The position numbers were made by a program, and so were the translations under genes. From Coenobita brevimanus (Eukaryota; Arthropoda; Malacostraca; Decapoda; Coenobitidae): 64,000 nt of DNA. A model generated the notes under the pieces. It worked only from the letters and a program-made list of their open reading frames with translations. It did not search any database and was not told the origin of the DNA. The stretch covers positions 5,825,028 to 5,889,027 of the forward strand of contig CM064666.1 in NCBI GenBank assembly GCA_032717465.1. Reading direction: 5' to 3'. Below, in pieces: positions 1 to 11,123 of this stretch; positions within the stretch are counted from its first letter, which is position 1; each line of letters begins with the position of its first letter.

Positions 1-469
1 CCATCCTCCTCCTTTTGGGGAACACGGATGAAGTTGAGGGACGTTTGCATAATAAAGCAGTTCAGCAGCCACTACATACAGGTGTCCATCTCCAGCTGCC
101 TCGTGAAATCGATAATCAACCATGCAATCAGTGGACAGAAAAAGAAGGGGAAGGGGAGCAGACACTATACTGTACGATAAGTGTTAGGGAAGTAGTAGAT
201 AATACAGAGTGGTCACTAGTAATGTTGACCAAGCCGTCCCCGCAACACAGGAGAAGTGGGTTGTTTAATGGACAGTCCTGCTTTATTATTCGCTACCCAA
301 GTCAGACCAACCCTCCCGTACTACCACAAACAAAAGTTCGTCGGTAATCCATCGCCAACATTCAGTTCTACCTTCCATTTTATTGTATTCCCCACCAAAA
401 GTCAGAGAGTATACCTCTTTCTTGAAATTTTGCTTTCTTAATCAAAACTCCATGTAATGCCAGGTAGTA
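1..469. other. AT-rich stretch with no recognised gene
   Basis: Short open frames here (for example 15-347 plus) have no recognisable domain, no repeats and no codon pattern that marks them as genes. I see nothing identifiable. It ends where the degenerate tandem repeat begins. Confidence 0.5.
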
Positions 470-1045
470 TCATTCACTGTCTCAGTCTTGTGCTTATTAC
501 TCTCTCTCATTACCATTCGATGTCATAGAGTATCCTCCCTTTTCATACCTTTTTACGTGTTTTTCATTTTATCACAAAAACATTTAATTAAAGTCATAAA
601 GTTTCCCTTTCTTCTTTTTTTTCCTTCATAATGTTATCAGATATAAATACTTGATGTAACGTCGGAGAATATACAGTACTTTATCCTTATAATCTACTGT
701 CCTGTGTTTCATATCATTACACAAAAAATATATCATGTAACTTGCTTCTCAAAGTCTTTTGATGTGTGTTTCCTACTTCTGTTGCTTATAAATATTCATG
801 CATTGTCAGGGTAACCTTCCTTTTCATAATCTTACCTGTGTACTTTATATTGATATCACATAAATATTCTATGCATCATCAGGGTAACCTTCCTTCTCAT
901 ATCCTTTTGTCGGTTGCTTCATAATGGCATCACATACGGTACTGTACGAATAGTTCACATAACGTCAGACAATATCCTTCCTTCTCAGTCATTTGTCGTG
1001 TGCTTCATACTGCCATCACATATATTTCACATAACACTTTCCATC
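470..1045. repeat. Degenerate tandem repeat, unit about 70-80 bp
   Basis: A unit of roughly 70-80 bp recurs about seven times with much divergence. Each unit has a GTCAGGGTAACCTTCCTT-like core, then a TTCATA-rich part, then ATCACATA. The clearest units start near 800, 873 and 955. The array ends at the 5' truncation of the LINE. No coding function is visible. Confidence 0.55.
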
Positions 1046-1049
1046 GCAA

Positions 1050-4021
1050 CAGCTGGAGGAAAAGTGTGTGTGCAAATTTTTGATGGTGAGGATGCATGAG
1101 TGGCCGTATGTGGATTGACTGAAATTAAATGGAAAGGTGAAAGGGTGAGAGAATGAGAATAAGGTTTCGGAATATGTGCGGGAGTTAATGAGAATGAGTG
1201 GGCAAGAGAGGGAGTATGTCTGATGATAAGCAAGAAGTGGAAGGAGAATATAAGAGAGTATGGAACAGTGGGTGCAAGAATTGTATGGGTGAGGATGAGA
1301 GTAGGTATACAAGCTTGGGCGATTGTATGTGCGTATGCACCGACAGAGGACCGAGTGGTAAAAGTGAAAGATGAGTTTTGGGCAATTGTAGAAGCATGTA
1401 TGGACAAGATTGAGAGGAGCGAGTAAGTGTTTTTGATTGGAGACATGAATGGCAAAGTTGGGAATGTAGGAGTGGATGGAGTGGTTGGTTCGTGGGGTGT
1501 GCCAGCTGAAGTAGATGGGAATGGTAGTGCTTTGGTGGACATCTGTGCTGGTAAGGGGTTGGCAATAGTCAACACCTTCTTTCGGCATAATATGATCCAC
1601 AGGTATACATGGAGAGTCATGAGGAGGATGAACGGTGAACTTGTTGAACGAAAGGCAATGATAGATTGTGCGTGTGTGGATGAGCGAATGAGAAGACAAG
1701 TGTTGGATGCAAGAGTGTGGAGAGGGTGGGGGAATGGAATCTCGGACAATCACTTAGTGATGGCCAAGGTAAAGCTGCAAAAGAAAATGGGTGAAGAGAC
1801 GAAGGGGAAGACAGGACGAAACAGCTCCTGTGAGAAGAGTGGAGAAGTTGTAAGATAGTGAGAAAATGGCAGAGTATAAGAGCATACTGGAAGAAAGATT
1901 GGGAAGGTATGAGTTGGAGCAGATGGAAGGGGTGGAAGGTGTATGTAAGATATTCATGGAAGAGATAGGTGCAGCGTGTGAGGTGGTTTGTGGCGTGAGG
2001 AGGAGATGCAGGGGTGTGCAAGGGACAGCATGGTGGAATGATGAGGTGTAACCAGCTGTAGAACAAAAGAAGGCATAGTGAATGTCTAGCGAGTAGAGGT
2101 AGGGGAGAAGATGAGAGAGAGAAGAGAGGGGTATATGTGAGCAGGAGAAGGGAGGTGAAGACATTGATGAAGGAGAGTAAGAAGAAAGTGGATGAAGAGT
2201 TTGGGAGGAATCTGAGTGTAAAATGGAGGAAGAGTACGAAATTGTTTTGGAAGGAGGTAAAGAATGTAAGACACTGTGAAAGGGGATATAGTAGGGGAGT
2301 GAATGATGTGGATAATAGATTGTTGGTTGAGAAGAGAGAGAAATTGAGGAGATGGAAGGAAAACTTTGAGGAATTGTTGAATGTAGAGAGTTAGAGCAGT
2401 GCGAGTATAAGTGGTAAGAGAATGGCTGGGAGAAGAAGAGATAAGAGGAGGGAGGAAGAGATCAGTAGGACGGAAGTAGTGGAAGCAATGAAGAAGATTA
2501 GGTTGGGAAAGGTCCCAGGAATTGATGGAGTGTGTGGTGAAATGCTGTAGTATGGGGGTGAGATTGTTGTGGAGTGGATATGGGAGCTGTGTAGATTGGC
2601 TTGGGGAGAGGGAAGGATTCCAGAGGACTGGAAATCAGGTATAATTGTTCCTTTATACAAAGGAAAAGGGGAGAGAGAAGTATGTGATAACCATAGGGGT
2701 ATTTGCCTTCTTAGTGTGACTAGAAAAATATAAGGTAGAATAATCATTGACAGGGTTAGGCATATAACAGAGGAGCTAGTTGGAGAAGAACAAGGTGGAT
2801 TTAAGGAAGAGAAAAGGTTGTGTAGATTAGATATTTGTTCTAAGATGTGTAGTGGAGAAATATCTAGAGAAGGGAAAGAAAGTGTAAGCTGCCTTCATGG
2901 ACTTGGAGAAGGCTTATGACAGAATAGATAGGCAAGGTGTGTGGAAAGTATTAAGAATATATGAAGTGAAGAGTAAATTGTTGATTGCTGTGAAGGGTAT
3001 GTAAGAAGGAGCTAGGGCTACGGTGCGAGTGGATGGCGAGCTGAGTGAGGTCTTTGATCTTAATGTGGGACTGAAATATGGATGTAATGTTTCCATGGCT
3101 GTTTAATATATACATGGATGGGGTTGTAAAAGAAGTGCAAGGTGGGGCAGTGGATGTGGGGATGGCTCTAATGAATGAGGGTGAGATGTGGAAGATTCCG
3201 GTGTTGCTGTTTGCTGATGATACTGTACAGTATTGTTGAGTGAAGATGAATGGAAGTTGCAAGGTTTGGTGAGTGAATATGGGACTGCGTGTGGGAAATG
3301 GAATCTGAATGTGAATGTAAACATGAGTAAGGTTATGGTGTTTGAGAGGAATGAAGTCACAGAATGCCCAACGAAATTGGATGGTGAGGATATGGAGAAT
3401 GTGAGTGCATTTAAGTACTTGGGTAGTGTGATGAGTAAGGATGGAACTTTTGGGGATGAAGTGTTTGAAGGGGTACAGCAGGAAGGGAAGCTTGTTGGTT
3501 CACTGAAAGCAGTGATGAGAAATAGGGAGGTGAGTATGGAAGGTAAGAAGTCACTGCAATAGTATTGTGATCCCTACCTTGACGTATGGACGCGAGGCAT
3601 CGACCTTGCAGGAGGGGAACAAGTCAAGAGTGAGAACAATGGAAATGAGTTACTTGAGAGGAGCATGTGGAGTGACATGGAGGGACAGGTTGACAAATGA
3701 AGAAGTGAAGGAACGTTGTGGGGAGGATGTGGATGTGGTTGAGAAAATTTGGAGAAATACACTGAGGTAGTTTGGACATGCGGAGAGAAAGGGGAATGAA
3801 AGACTGACTTAGGGGGTGTATGTAGGTGAAGTGAAGGGATGGAGAGGGAGGGGAAGACCGAGGATGAGGTGGAGGGATGGAGTTGAGAGGCATATGAGGG
3901 AGGGGGGAGTAAGTTGGGGGGAAGCAGTCAAATGGTGGGTGACAGAGCTACTTGGAGGCGTTTTATCCGCTGCCATCCTTTACTGGATTAGGGCGTCGGA
4001 CTATAGATAGATAGATAGATA
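1050..4021 (+). mobile_element. RTE-type LINE, family A copy A1 (decayed, 5'-truncated)
   Basis: The stretch aligns by eye along its length with the better copies at 25152-27936 and 38161-41350. It keeps the order endonuclease, linker, reverse transcriptase, C-terminal region. It ends in a (GATA/TAGA)n tail at about 4003-4021, the tail type of all family-A copies. The 5' end lacks the leader and first endonuclease codons seen in copy A3 (38161-38390). Short-tandem 3' tails and an apurinic-type endonuclease fit the RTE group; the clade call rests on motif memory, not on a tree. Confidence 0.85.
1070..3990 (+). pseudogene. Endonuclease/reverse transcriptase polyprotein of LINE A1, broken
   Basis: The intact product would nick target DNA and copy the element RNA at the nick. 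Visible endonuclease motifs are VCAYAPT (about 1330), GDMNGKVG (about 1440) and DNHLV (about 1747). RT motif A, FMDLEKAYDRI, lies near 2897 and the catalytic FADD near 3210. A small insertion just after FADD breaks the frame. The C-terminal part keeps GRGRPRMRWRDGVERHMRE (about 3850-3900), the conserved tail of these LINEs. Frame changes and stops occur near 1424, 1858, 2394, 2730 and 3562, so no active protein can be made. Antisense ORFs over this region are shadows. Confidence 0.85.
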
Positions 4022-4659
4022 GAGTGCTTTATTCATGATAGTTTTTCTACACAGCCGTTCACATGAAGTAACCTGTTCATTACAGTGACAAGTTTGTTTA
4101 TCCATCCATCATCCATTCCAGTTTTGACCATCAAGAGTTTAGGAGCTCGGGACTAGGCTACTCGGCCCTGATATATGGCGAGGGTGACCAGGCACACTAT
4201 TTCCTGAGTGGCATTATCGGAGCAATAGACCGCAACTTCCTTCTCTCGGATGGAAACCCTTACAGTCTTAATAGGGTTGTAGCATCTTAATCCACTGAAA
4301 CACAGTACGCCATTTGGTTATATTGTTAACACCCAACACTGTAAATGGTTTCCTGGCTTACAAGAAACAGTTTGGGTTATCATGCAGTCTATATTCACCT
4401 GAAAACAGCACTATATGAAGCAAGTGGATGAAGATCGCCCCTCCTACCACATTAATGTCTCCGATAAGGAGAGTATGTTTTCACCTCTGTTTGTTTGTTA
4501 ACAGGATTACTCAAACTAAAAGAGAGATTTGGACCAAATTTAGTGGGTAGATAGCCGGTGTCCCAGTGAATAGTCGTTTAACTTTTAGTACCAATCCGGA
4601 GCATATTACAGATTCTGGATCCGGAAAACACTTTTTGAGAAACCTTAATCAGTTATGAG
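4022..4659. other. Non-coding flank of the LTR element with repeat fragments
   Basis: This holds copy E1 of a dispersed repeat (listed separately). Near 4480-4560 a TTTGTTTGTTAAC-type motif precedes a segment like the one in repeat D (54370-54925). No gene is seen. Its last five bases, ACACC at 4660-4664, are the left target duplication of the LTR element. Confidence 0.6.
4313..4455 (+). repeat. Dispersed repeat E, copy E1
   Basis: It shares a block with 5407-5665, 21776-21885 and 35659-35760: a GGTTATATGGTTACC-like start, then GTAAATGG, then a GGCTTACAGGAAAC-like part and a TGTCATTCAGT-like part. The block carries no ORF. Its type (SINE, MITE or LTR piece) is not resolved. Confidence 0.7.
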
Positions 4660-5277
4660 ACACCTGTCACGAATTCGTGCGAGCGTATTTATACAAATTC
4701 GTGACATTGTACTTTGGTGAGAGAATGACGAACTCAAGTGGAATTCCCACTAGGCATCACTCAGTTCAATCATCTCTGTATGCACTTCGATCGGGATGGT
4801 TTTCAGATCATTTGTCACTGTTTCATAAGTGTCCATTGTTATGCACGACATTAGTGCATTCACTGAGTGATTTATTGCGTGTCTATATTGTTCACCCTCT
4901 CTCCATTGACCGTTGAAGTTAGGCCACGCCTACTTCCGGCAAATACGGCCAGCTGCTACCTCTTTTCCCAGTTTGAACTTAGTCAGCTTTGGGTTGCCTC
5001 GAGGGTAGGATCATTTGTGTCCAGCGTTGAGAGCAACGTCTCCGTTGTACAGCGAATTCCTGAATCTCCACCTGGACGGTGATCAGCTAAGTGAGCTTGC
5101 AGTGAACAGCAGCGTTTGGTGTTCATCACGCAGACCCCAGTCTTTCGTTCGGCTCCATCCCTCCACTGACCAGTTTTTCTGTTCGTTTTTCTAGGCTTAA
5201 CCCATTGACTGCAGCTGTATCATATATGATATCTGAGTTCAAATGGCTCTCACTGCGGCTGTATCATATATGATTTC

Positions 5278-5330
5278 CTATCTATCTATCTTTTGCCAGA
5301 CGCCACAATCCCGTAAGGGGTGGCCATTTA
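5278..5330 (-). mobile_element. 3' end fragment of an RTE family-A LINE
   Basis: Read on the minus strand it gives the family-A 3' end: GGCCACCCC, then GGGATTG, GGCGTCTGGCAA and a (TAGA)n tail. The same order is seen at 27888-27936, 29500-29545 and 41302-41336. It is a very short 5'-truncated insertion or a fragment carried inside P3. Confidence 0.8.
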
Positions 5331-5406
5331 ACTTTGAGTTATTTATTTTATGGGGAGGGGCACTAATCCTCCACCAACCCACTTGACATGTAGGGAGCAC
5401 GTATGG

Positions 5407-5665
5407 TTTGGTTATATGGTTACCACCCAGCGTAGTAAATGGTTTTTTGGCTTACAGGAAACCATTTGGCTTGTCACTCAATGTAAAGCCAGCTGTAAAG
5501 GAAAGAAAAGCAATAAGAAGTGACAGGAAAGATGGGAGAAATAGGAAGAGAGGAGGGCAGATACAGAAAAAAAATGATAAAGGTTAAGGAAGAAGTAGGC
5601 AGCTCTACATCAAGTGAGTGGATGATGGTCGCCACCACCTACCACACTTATGATTTCCTGCTTTC
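5407..5665 (+). repeat. Dispersed repeat E, copy E2 (longest)
   Basis: The first half matches E1, E3 and E4. The second half (about 5521-5605) has a GACAGGAAAGATGGGAGAAA-like, purine-rich block that recurs at 36388-36480. Here the halves are joined, which suggests E is one element of at least 260 bp. Confidence 0.7.
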
Positions 5666-5790
5666 AAAAATTCCACCGTCAGAAATGGCACAAAATAAAT
5701 CAGCTAGCAATTCATGGCTCCCTATAGAGTATTGCCATACATAGATTATGCATTTTTATGAAGTGCAGAGCTCAGCCCAGTTACCTACAA

Positions 5791-5946
5791 GATGCCGAAG
5801 GTAAAGGTAAGAAATCTTCTCCATGCTGCTGCTAGCAGTAGCCCAAGCAAATATTGGATGAAATCTCTGGATGAGTGTAGTAATGATAGTGATTTGTTGT
5901 TATATGATGACAATGATGGTTCAGATGTTGTTTTACACCGTATCTG
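5791..5946 (+). pseudogene. Possible N-terminal remnant of a piggyBac transposase
   Basis: A 51-codon frame begins MPKVKVRNLLHAAASS and ends in an Asp/Ser-rich stretch (DDNDGSD). Acidic, low-complexity N-termini are typical of piggyBac transposases, and the frame sits inside a piggyBac-like insertion. There is no catalytic domain downstream. The assignment depends on context and could be wrong. Confidence 0.35.
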
Positions 5947-6814
5947 ATCGAAAGATTGACACTGACGACACAGTGCAACCATAACACATCGTTCGTCTGG
6001 CACCACCACATGGGGAATATTTAATACTTCGCGAACCTGTATCAGAGGTTATTTTTTTTGTTAGCTATATTGTGTTATAAACCATTGAACTCGGGATTTT
6101 TTTCTCTATCTTTTGACAATAGTTTTTTTTTCTAAATTTTTTTTCTAAATAATTGAAAATTGCCGCACACGGGATGCACATGTAAACAAACACTGACATA
6201 GTGAATGGGTTATGTTTGATTAGCTCTTGAATCAGCGAGTGAGTGTATATCCTTTGTCATTTGAATTCATGAGTCCCTTAGTGACCGTGAATTGCCCTTT
6301 TGAATTCGTTTTTGAGATTCATATAATGTAAATTCATTTTATTCTAATCAATAAATTTACAGTTCTTTTCTTTGAGCTTAATGTAGTTAGAATTGTGTTT
6401 TATTTCTCCTCATTAAGCTTATTTTAGTTGCCACTCCTACTTTGCACAAACTCTTTACATTATCCATAACTGGTACTTAGGCCAGTTCTTTTGTATCAAA
6501 CTTAAATCCGTTGTGCCACCCAGGAGTTATGCACCGACAAGAACCTGTCTATTATTATTAGCATTAGTTATTGATTGTCAGGGGTGGAGTCACTTTCTCA
6601 AGAGGCTAACAGTACTAACAAACAGCACTCGTTAGTAATTAGGCTCTGCTGTGTACTGTTGAGAAAGTTTATAAATTCTCGTCCTTAGAGAATCGGCAAA
6701 GTAAGCCACATAAAGCAAAACTTACTACTTGATATTCACAAGTCAATTCCTTGTCTCTATTTTCAAGTAACATTTAGCATTTCTAATTCATAAATTCACA
6801 TCCCCCTGTGACAT

Positions 6815-6832
6815 CTGGCGACCTCATTCCAG
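6815..6832 (+). promoter_or_regulatory. Putative primer binding site of the LTR element
   Basis: The bases two positions after the 5' LTR end read TGGCGACCTCATTCCAGG. LTR elements prime minus-strand DNA from a tRNA whose 3' CCA pairs with TGG here. I did not match it to a specific tRNA. Confidence 0.55.
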
Positions 6833-6978
6833 GATATTAACTACTAGCTCTAAAGTTATTAAAGAAATAATACTCACTCTCTCACACCTAGGTATTTTTT
6901 ATCATTAATGAGTATAGGCACTATCTTACTGGTAGTTATTGAATCATCTCTATTGAATTTACATAATAGTTTCCCCAG

Positions 6979-8130
6979 GTGTTTGCGGTAAGGCAAGTGT
7001 GTGAAAAGTATTTAGCGAAAGACAAGGATGTGTTTTGGGCATTTATGGATTTAGAGAAAGCGTATGATAGAATTGACAGGGAGGCTTTGTGGACTGTTTT
7101 AAGATTGTATGAACTTGATGGTAGGTTACTAAAAGGGGTGAAAAGTTTTTATGTAAAGAGTAGAGCGTGTGTAAGAGTGGGAAATGCTGTGAGTGAGTGG
7201 TTTCCTGTGAGAGTGGGGCTGTGACAGGGATGTGTGATGTCGCCTTGGTTGTTTAATATTTACATGGATGATGTTGTAAGGGAGGTGAATGTAAGAGTTT
7301 TAGGTGGAGGTTTGAGTCTGGTGAATGTTGATGGTGGAGAGTGGAATCTGAAGCAGCTGCTGCTTGCAGATGATACTGCACTGGTGGCTGATTCAGAGGA
7401 GAGATTGAGACAGTTGGTAGAGGAGTTTGGAAGGGTGTGTGAAAGGAGGAAATTGAAAGTAAATGAGAATAAGAGTAAAGTGATGAAGTGTACGAGGTTG
7501 ATAGATGGTAGGGGGATGAATTTAGTTTTGAATGGTGAGTTGCTTGAGGAGGTAGAGTGTTTTAAATATCTAGGGTCACATGTTGCTGTGGATGGAAGAA
7601 TAGATGCAGAAGTGAAGTTTAGAATAAATGAAGTAGGAAAGGTGCTGGGAGGAATGAAAAAAGTGTTTAGATGTCGTTCGCTTAGAATGGATGTAAAGAG
7701 AAGGCTGTATGAGGTTCTTGTGGTACCGACTGCATTATATGGTGCTGAAACATGGAATATGGGTGTAGCAGAGAGGAAAAGTTTGAATGTAATGGACATG
7801 AGGTGTCTGAGGAGTATGTGTGGAGTGACGCGTATGGATCGAGTGCGAAATGATGAAGTGCGAAGGAGAACTGGAGTTGTTCAGGAGATGGCTGGTAGAG
7901 TTGAGCAGAGGGTGTTGCGATGGTTTGGGCATATGGAGAGAATGGATAATGAGCAATTGGTGAAAAAGATAACTAGATCTGATGTGAGAGGTGTAAGGCT
8001 AAGAGGAAGACCACGAATAGGATGGATGGACAGTGTGAAGAGAGCGCTGGATGCGAGATGGATGTCTGTTGAGCAAGGAAGAGTGGCTGTGCGTGACAGA
8101 AATAAATGGAGAGAAATTGTGAATGAATAA
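6979..8130 (+). pseudogene. Reverse transcriptase and C-terminal region of LINE B1
   Basis: One frame runs from 6979 to the terminal TAA at 8130 with a single interruption, TGA at 7222-7224, inside the conserved VGL-x-QGCVMSP motif. Motif A is FMDLEKAYDRID (about 7042) and the catalytic site is ADD (about 7366, LLADDTAL). Later parts include the FKYLGSH motif (about 7560), ALYGAETWN (about 7733), RWFGHMERM (about 7920) and RGRPRIGWMDS (about 8005). The endonuclease is missing through 5' truncation. Copy B2 has the same TGA at the same codon. CGA to TGA in a CpG is the simplest cause. Confidence 0.85.
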
Positions 8131-8452
8131 GTGATGGCGCAGCCCTGAGGGGATATTCTCCCGCATTTGGTCTCATCAGCTAGTCAGGTCAGGTGCGGGT
8201 AAGGGGATGAGTCTGTTATGATGTGGCAGGGGTAAACCAGCTCTGCTATCGGGCCCCGCTGCGGATGTCACTGATTGCATTGCGCAGTTGACCCTTGTGC
8301 ACTGTGGTCCGGTGAGGATCTGTCCGTTCTCCCCTTTGGGTCTAAGATGTGAATGAATGTGTTTGAATGGATGAGTAAATGGGGAGTGTGTCGTCCTGTC
8401 TCGGCTACCTCCCTTTCCTTGGGGGAAGCAGCCTAGGTATATAGATAGATAG
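8131..8452 (+). repeat. 3' untranslated region and tail of LINE B1
   Basis: Non-coding, about 320 bp, ending CCTAGGTATATAGATAGATAG. It matches the 3' region of copy B2 (17063-17381, minus). Confidence 0.8.
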
Positions 8453-8629
8453 ATAGTTTCCACAGTCAGTTGCATTTTTTCTTCTTACTTTCTTTAGCAG
8501 CTTAACTAGATAAAACAGGTCACCACCAGACTGTGTCTATATTCTTTACCTTTGATTATTAGTATTTCTCTGCTGTACAGCAGTCAGTACTCAGTCTTTA
8601 GTCTACTCAGCCTTAATTGAGTTAGCATC

Positions 8630-10921
8630 ATGGCCACTAATATATATGTACAGGAAACCAAAAATATGGGGCTTACCGATCCCCAACAAATAGAAGAATA
8701 TGTGCTCTTACGGTTTAGTTATGAGTAGCAGCGGGAGAATGATGCCTGTGAAGAGCATAGAATTCAGCGCAAGGAACACGAGAGAGAACGTGAAAACGAG
8801 CGAGAACAATGTGAGACAGAACTTTAATACGAGCGAGAACAACGAGAGAGAGAACGAGAACACAAATGTGCTGAGCGCAAGGCATGTGAGAAACATGATC
8901 TTGAGATGCTGAAGCTCAAGCAAGACTTCTTGGCTTCAGACACATCTGGTACAGCTAACCCAAGCTCCATGAGCGCTCTCCCAGCACATGTTCTGGCAAC
9001 CCCGCGCCTCAAGCTTCCTTTGTACGAGTACAAGGAAGGGGAGCAAATTGAGCCATTCATAGCTCGTTTTGAAGACATAGCTCAGCTGTACCAGCTGGAT
9101 GAAGCAGCTAAGCGACTCCAGTTTCTTAGCTTGTTTGAGGGCCCTGCCCTCGATATTCTCCACAGAATTCGTGGAGACAATCTCATGTATGAGATGATGA
9201 AGGCCGCACTCATCAAAGCATACGGTCTCATGGTTGACAACACTAGGAATCAGTTTATGAGGGTGCATCTATAAGAAAAGGAGACTGCTGTTCAGTTTCT
9301 TGATTGACTTACTGCTTACTTAGATGAGTGGATGGAGAAAGATGAAACCCCTCCCACGTGAGAGGGGATAATTGACCTTATGCTACACACACAGCTAGAA
9401 AAGTCATGGTCTGCTGAGCTTATGGCTCAGCTTAAGATCTGCCAGGTAAGGGATGCCAGCCAAATGGTGGAGAAGGCTGATGCATTCTTCACTGTGTACG
9501 GGTATCAAACTCATAATCAACACACCTGGAACAGGAAAGCTGACAAATCTAGGGAACCGACTCAGACTGAACCCCAGCATCAAGGCCATTCTCAGAATAA
9601 TGGCCAAGGTTAAAAAAAAACGCAGAAGAAGGACGACCAGGAGCAAAATACCCAGAAACCTGAATGGAAGGGGTACAATAAGTACCCTAACCAGCAGCAG
9701 TATCAGCCACGCAATCAAAGGTTGGGACGATTCTTTTCAGCACCAGCCCCAGTGTACAGGAGGCAGGAGGCAAACACAGCCTTCATTCCTTAACAGCAAT
9801 ACGGTGGTGCCGTTCCTAACAGCACATGTACTTCTCCACAGTTCACTAGTCCCCCAGCGACAGTGAACTCTCCATCACAGGTGGTCAATGCTCCAACTCC
9901 CCAGACGGTGAGTACGACCCCTCACGTATCTAGTTCTCAGGGCACCATGTTTGCCACATCATTCATTCAGCAGCCCCATCAGTGGCCAGCTGCTTCCTCC
10001 ACATGCCCTCTCACAGGTAACAGTGCCTTCCTTGTTCAGCCAGGGTTTGTGGGAGGCGGTCCTGTAAAGGTCCTGAGAGACAATGATTCCTCAGGTTGCT
10101 CTTTCAGGCAGAGTCTAGTTCGGCCTGAGGAGTACACAGGTCGACAGATCCAAGTTCAGCTTATTGATGGATCAGTGAGAGTGTTGACTGAGGCATGTAT
10201 CCAGGTGGCATCTCCATTTTACACTGGCATGACACTTGTTGTCATGCCAGAACCTTTGTTTGACCTATTGATAGGCAACATACCAGGTGCCAAGTATAGT
10301 TGTACCGTAGATGACACTACTCAAAATTCGGCTGTAGTAACACGAGCCATGGCCAAGGCTCCAAACTGTGTCATCCCTGTGACCATTGCATCGCCACAAG
10401 ATGTGATTTGTAGTCAAGATGTTGTCCAAGAACAACACTCTGACCCGACACTTGCTGCCGTGCGGAAGAAACAAAAGGGTAGAGTGATTAAGTATTCATG
10501 GGGAAAAGCTAGGTTCGTTCGTAAACAAGGATGGCTCTAACGTGAGTCATGAACACCCCAGGGTGAGGATCGATTGCAGTTTGTCGTTCCCGTGAAGTTT
10601 CGCCAAGCAGTGTTAGAATGGGGTCATTGTTCAGCCACAGGAGGTCACATGGGCAAAAGGAAAACCCAGGGCCATATCCATGCTGACTTTTTCTGGCCAG
10701 GGATGGGACAGGAAATAAATAGGTTCCTGTGTTCCTGCAATGTGTGTCAACGTACCATGAGTCAGGGATGTGTCCTTCCTGCACTGTTTGAATCCACGCC
10801 CATAATTTCTGAATCAGTTGAAACAGAGGGCAGTGGTAATGTGGGTGCAGATCTGATGTCTCACCCGTTGGCCTCACAGGACACATTAGGTCCAGGACCT
10901 GTACATACATATGTACCGTAG
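8630..10921 (+). pseudogene. gag-protease-integrase-start polyprotein of the LTR element, one frame with many stops
   Basis: From ATG at 8630 to 10921 a single frame can be followed without net frameshift, but it has about nine stop codons (for example near 8726, 8825, 9272, 9302, 9359, 9611, 9792, 10538 and 10547). It starts MATNIYVQETK. An Arg/Glu-rich coiled-coil stretch (about 8750-8890) follows, then a gag domain (about 8940-9600, RLKLPLYEYKEGEQIEPFIA). A Gln/Pro-rich linker comes next, then a protease-like LRDNDSSG (about 10070) and a C-terminal IGN-PGA motif. The next domain is the integrase H2C2 zinc finger (about 10610-10755, H-x-H and CNVCQR). Reverse transcriptase and RNase H are absent between protease and integrase. 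Either they were deleted, or the element had integrase before RT as in Gmr1-like elements and the rest was lost later. Confidence 0.8.
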
Positions 10922-11123
10922 GTTAAGGGGAAAGTTTGAGACCCCATAGGGGCAATCTGAGGCCGTGATTGAATTACCTTGTGGTGTCTCGAGCTGTGGG
11001 CCTCTCTGAGGATTCCCGGAGAATGCAGATTATCCAAATGAGTGTTCACACCACGTTGGGTGTTAAAATGTGACCTGTCCGAGATTGCATAGGGATTCTC
11101 AGCTTGCTGATATTAATTGTAAG
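10922..11123 (+). other. Unassigned stretch between integrase start and LINE C
   Basis: No motif is recognised. It is probably LTR-element sequence or the extreme 5' part of LINE C. I could not place the exact LINE C boundary because no target duplication was found. Confidence 0.35.

Larger units (their letters stand above)
5197..6213 (+). mobile_element. piggyBac derivative P3 inserted in the 5' LTR
   Basis: The inserted DNA starts TTAA-CCCATTGACTG at 5197 and ends GTGAATGGG-TTAT at 6213. The 3' LTR has an uninterrupted TTAA at the matching place (about 15369-15372), so it shows the empty site. The inverted ends CCCATTGACT and CCCATTCACT agree at 9 of 10 positions. TTAA targets and CCC...GGG ends are hallmarks of piggyBac. 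The insert is only about 1.0 kb and contains two secondary pieces (5278-5330 and 5407-5665), so it is non-autonomous. Confidence 0.85.
4665..6812 (+). repeat. 5' LTR of the LTR retrotransposon, interrupted
   Basis: It aligns with 14836-15973 as two blocks, 4665-5200 and about 6214-6812, separated by the piggyBac insertion. Without the insertion it is about 1.14 kb, matching the 3' LTR. It begins TGTCACGAATTCGTG and ends CCCCCTGTGACA. An AATAAA-like context lies near 6350. Confidence 0.92.
6966..8465 (+). mobile_element. RTE-type LINE, family B copy B1, with target duplication
   Basis: The insertion is bounded by ATAGTTTCCCCAG (6966-6978) and ATAGTTTCCACAG (8453-8465), a 13-bp duplication with one mismatch. 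It is 5'-truncated inside the reverse transcriptase and ends with a 3' region and a (TAGA)n tail at about 8436-8455. The 3' region (8131-8452) aligns with the minus-strand copy at 17063-17381. It sits in the leader of the LTR element, between primer site and gag. Confidence 0.9.

Noticed and set aside
1016..2164. Long minus-strand ORFs rich in His, Ser, Pro and Leu
   Set aside because: They are antisense shadows of the purine-rich LINE A1 gene. The same shadows appear over every family-A and B copy (for example 7260-7799, 26740-27474, 39081-39995).
9453..9866. Separate basic protein overlapping gag
   Set aside because: It is in another frame from the gag-pol frame, which is continuous in composition through this region; the basic ORF is a shadow.
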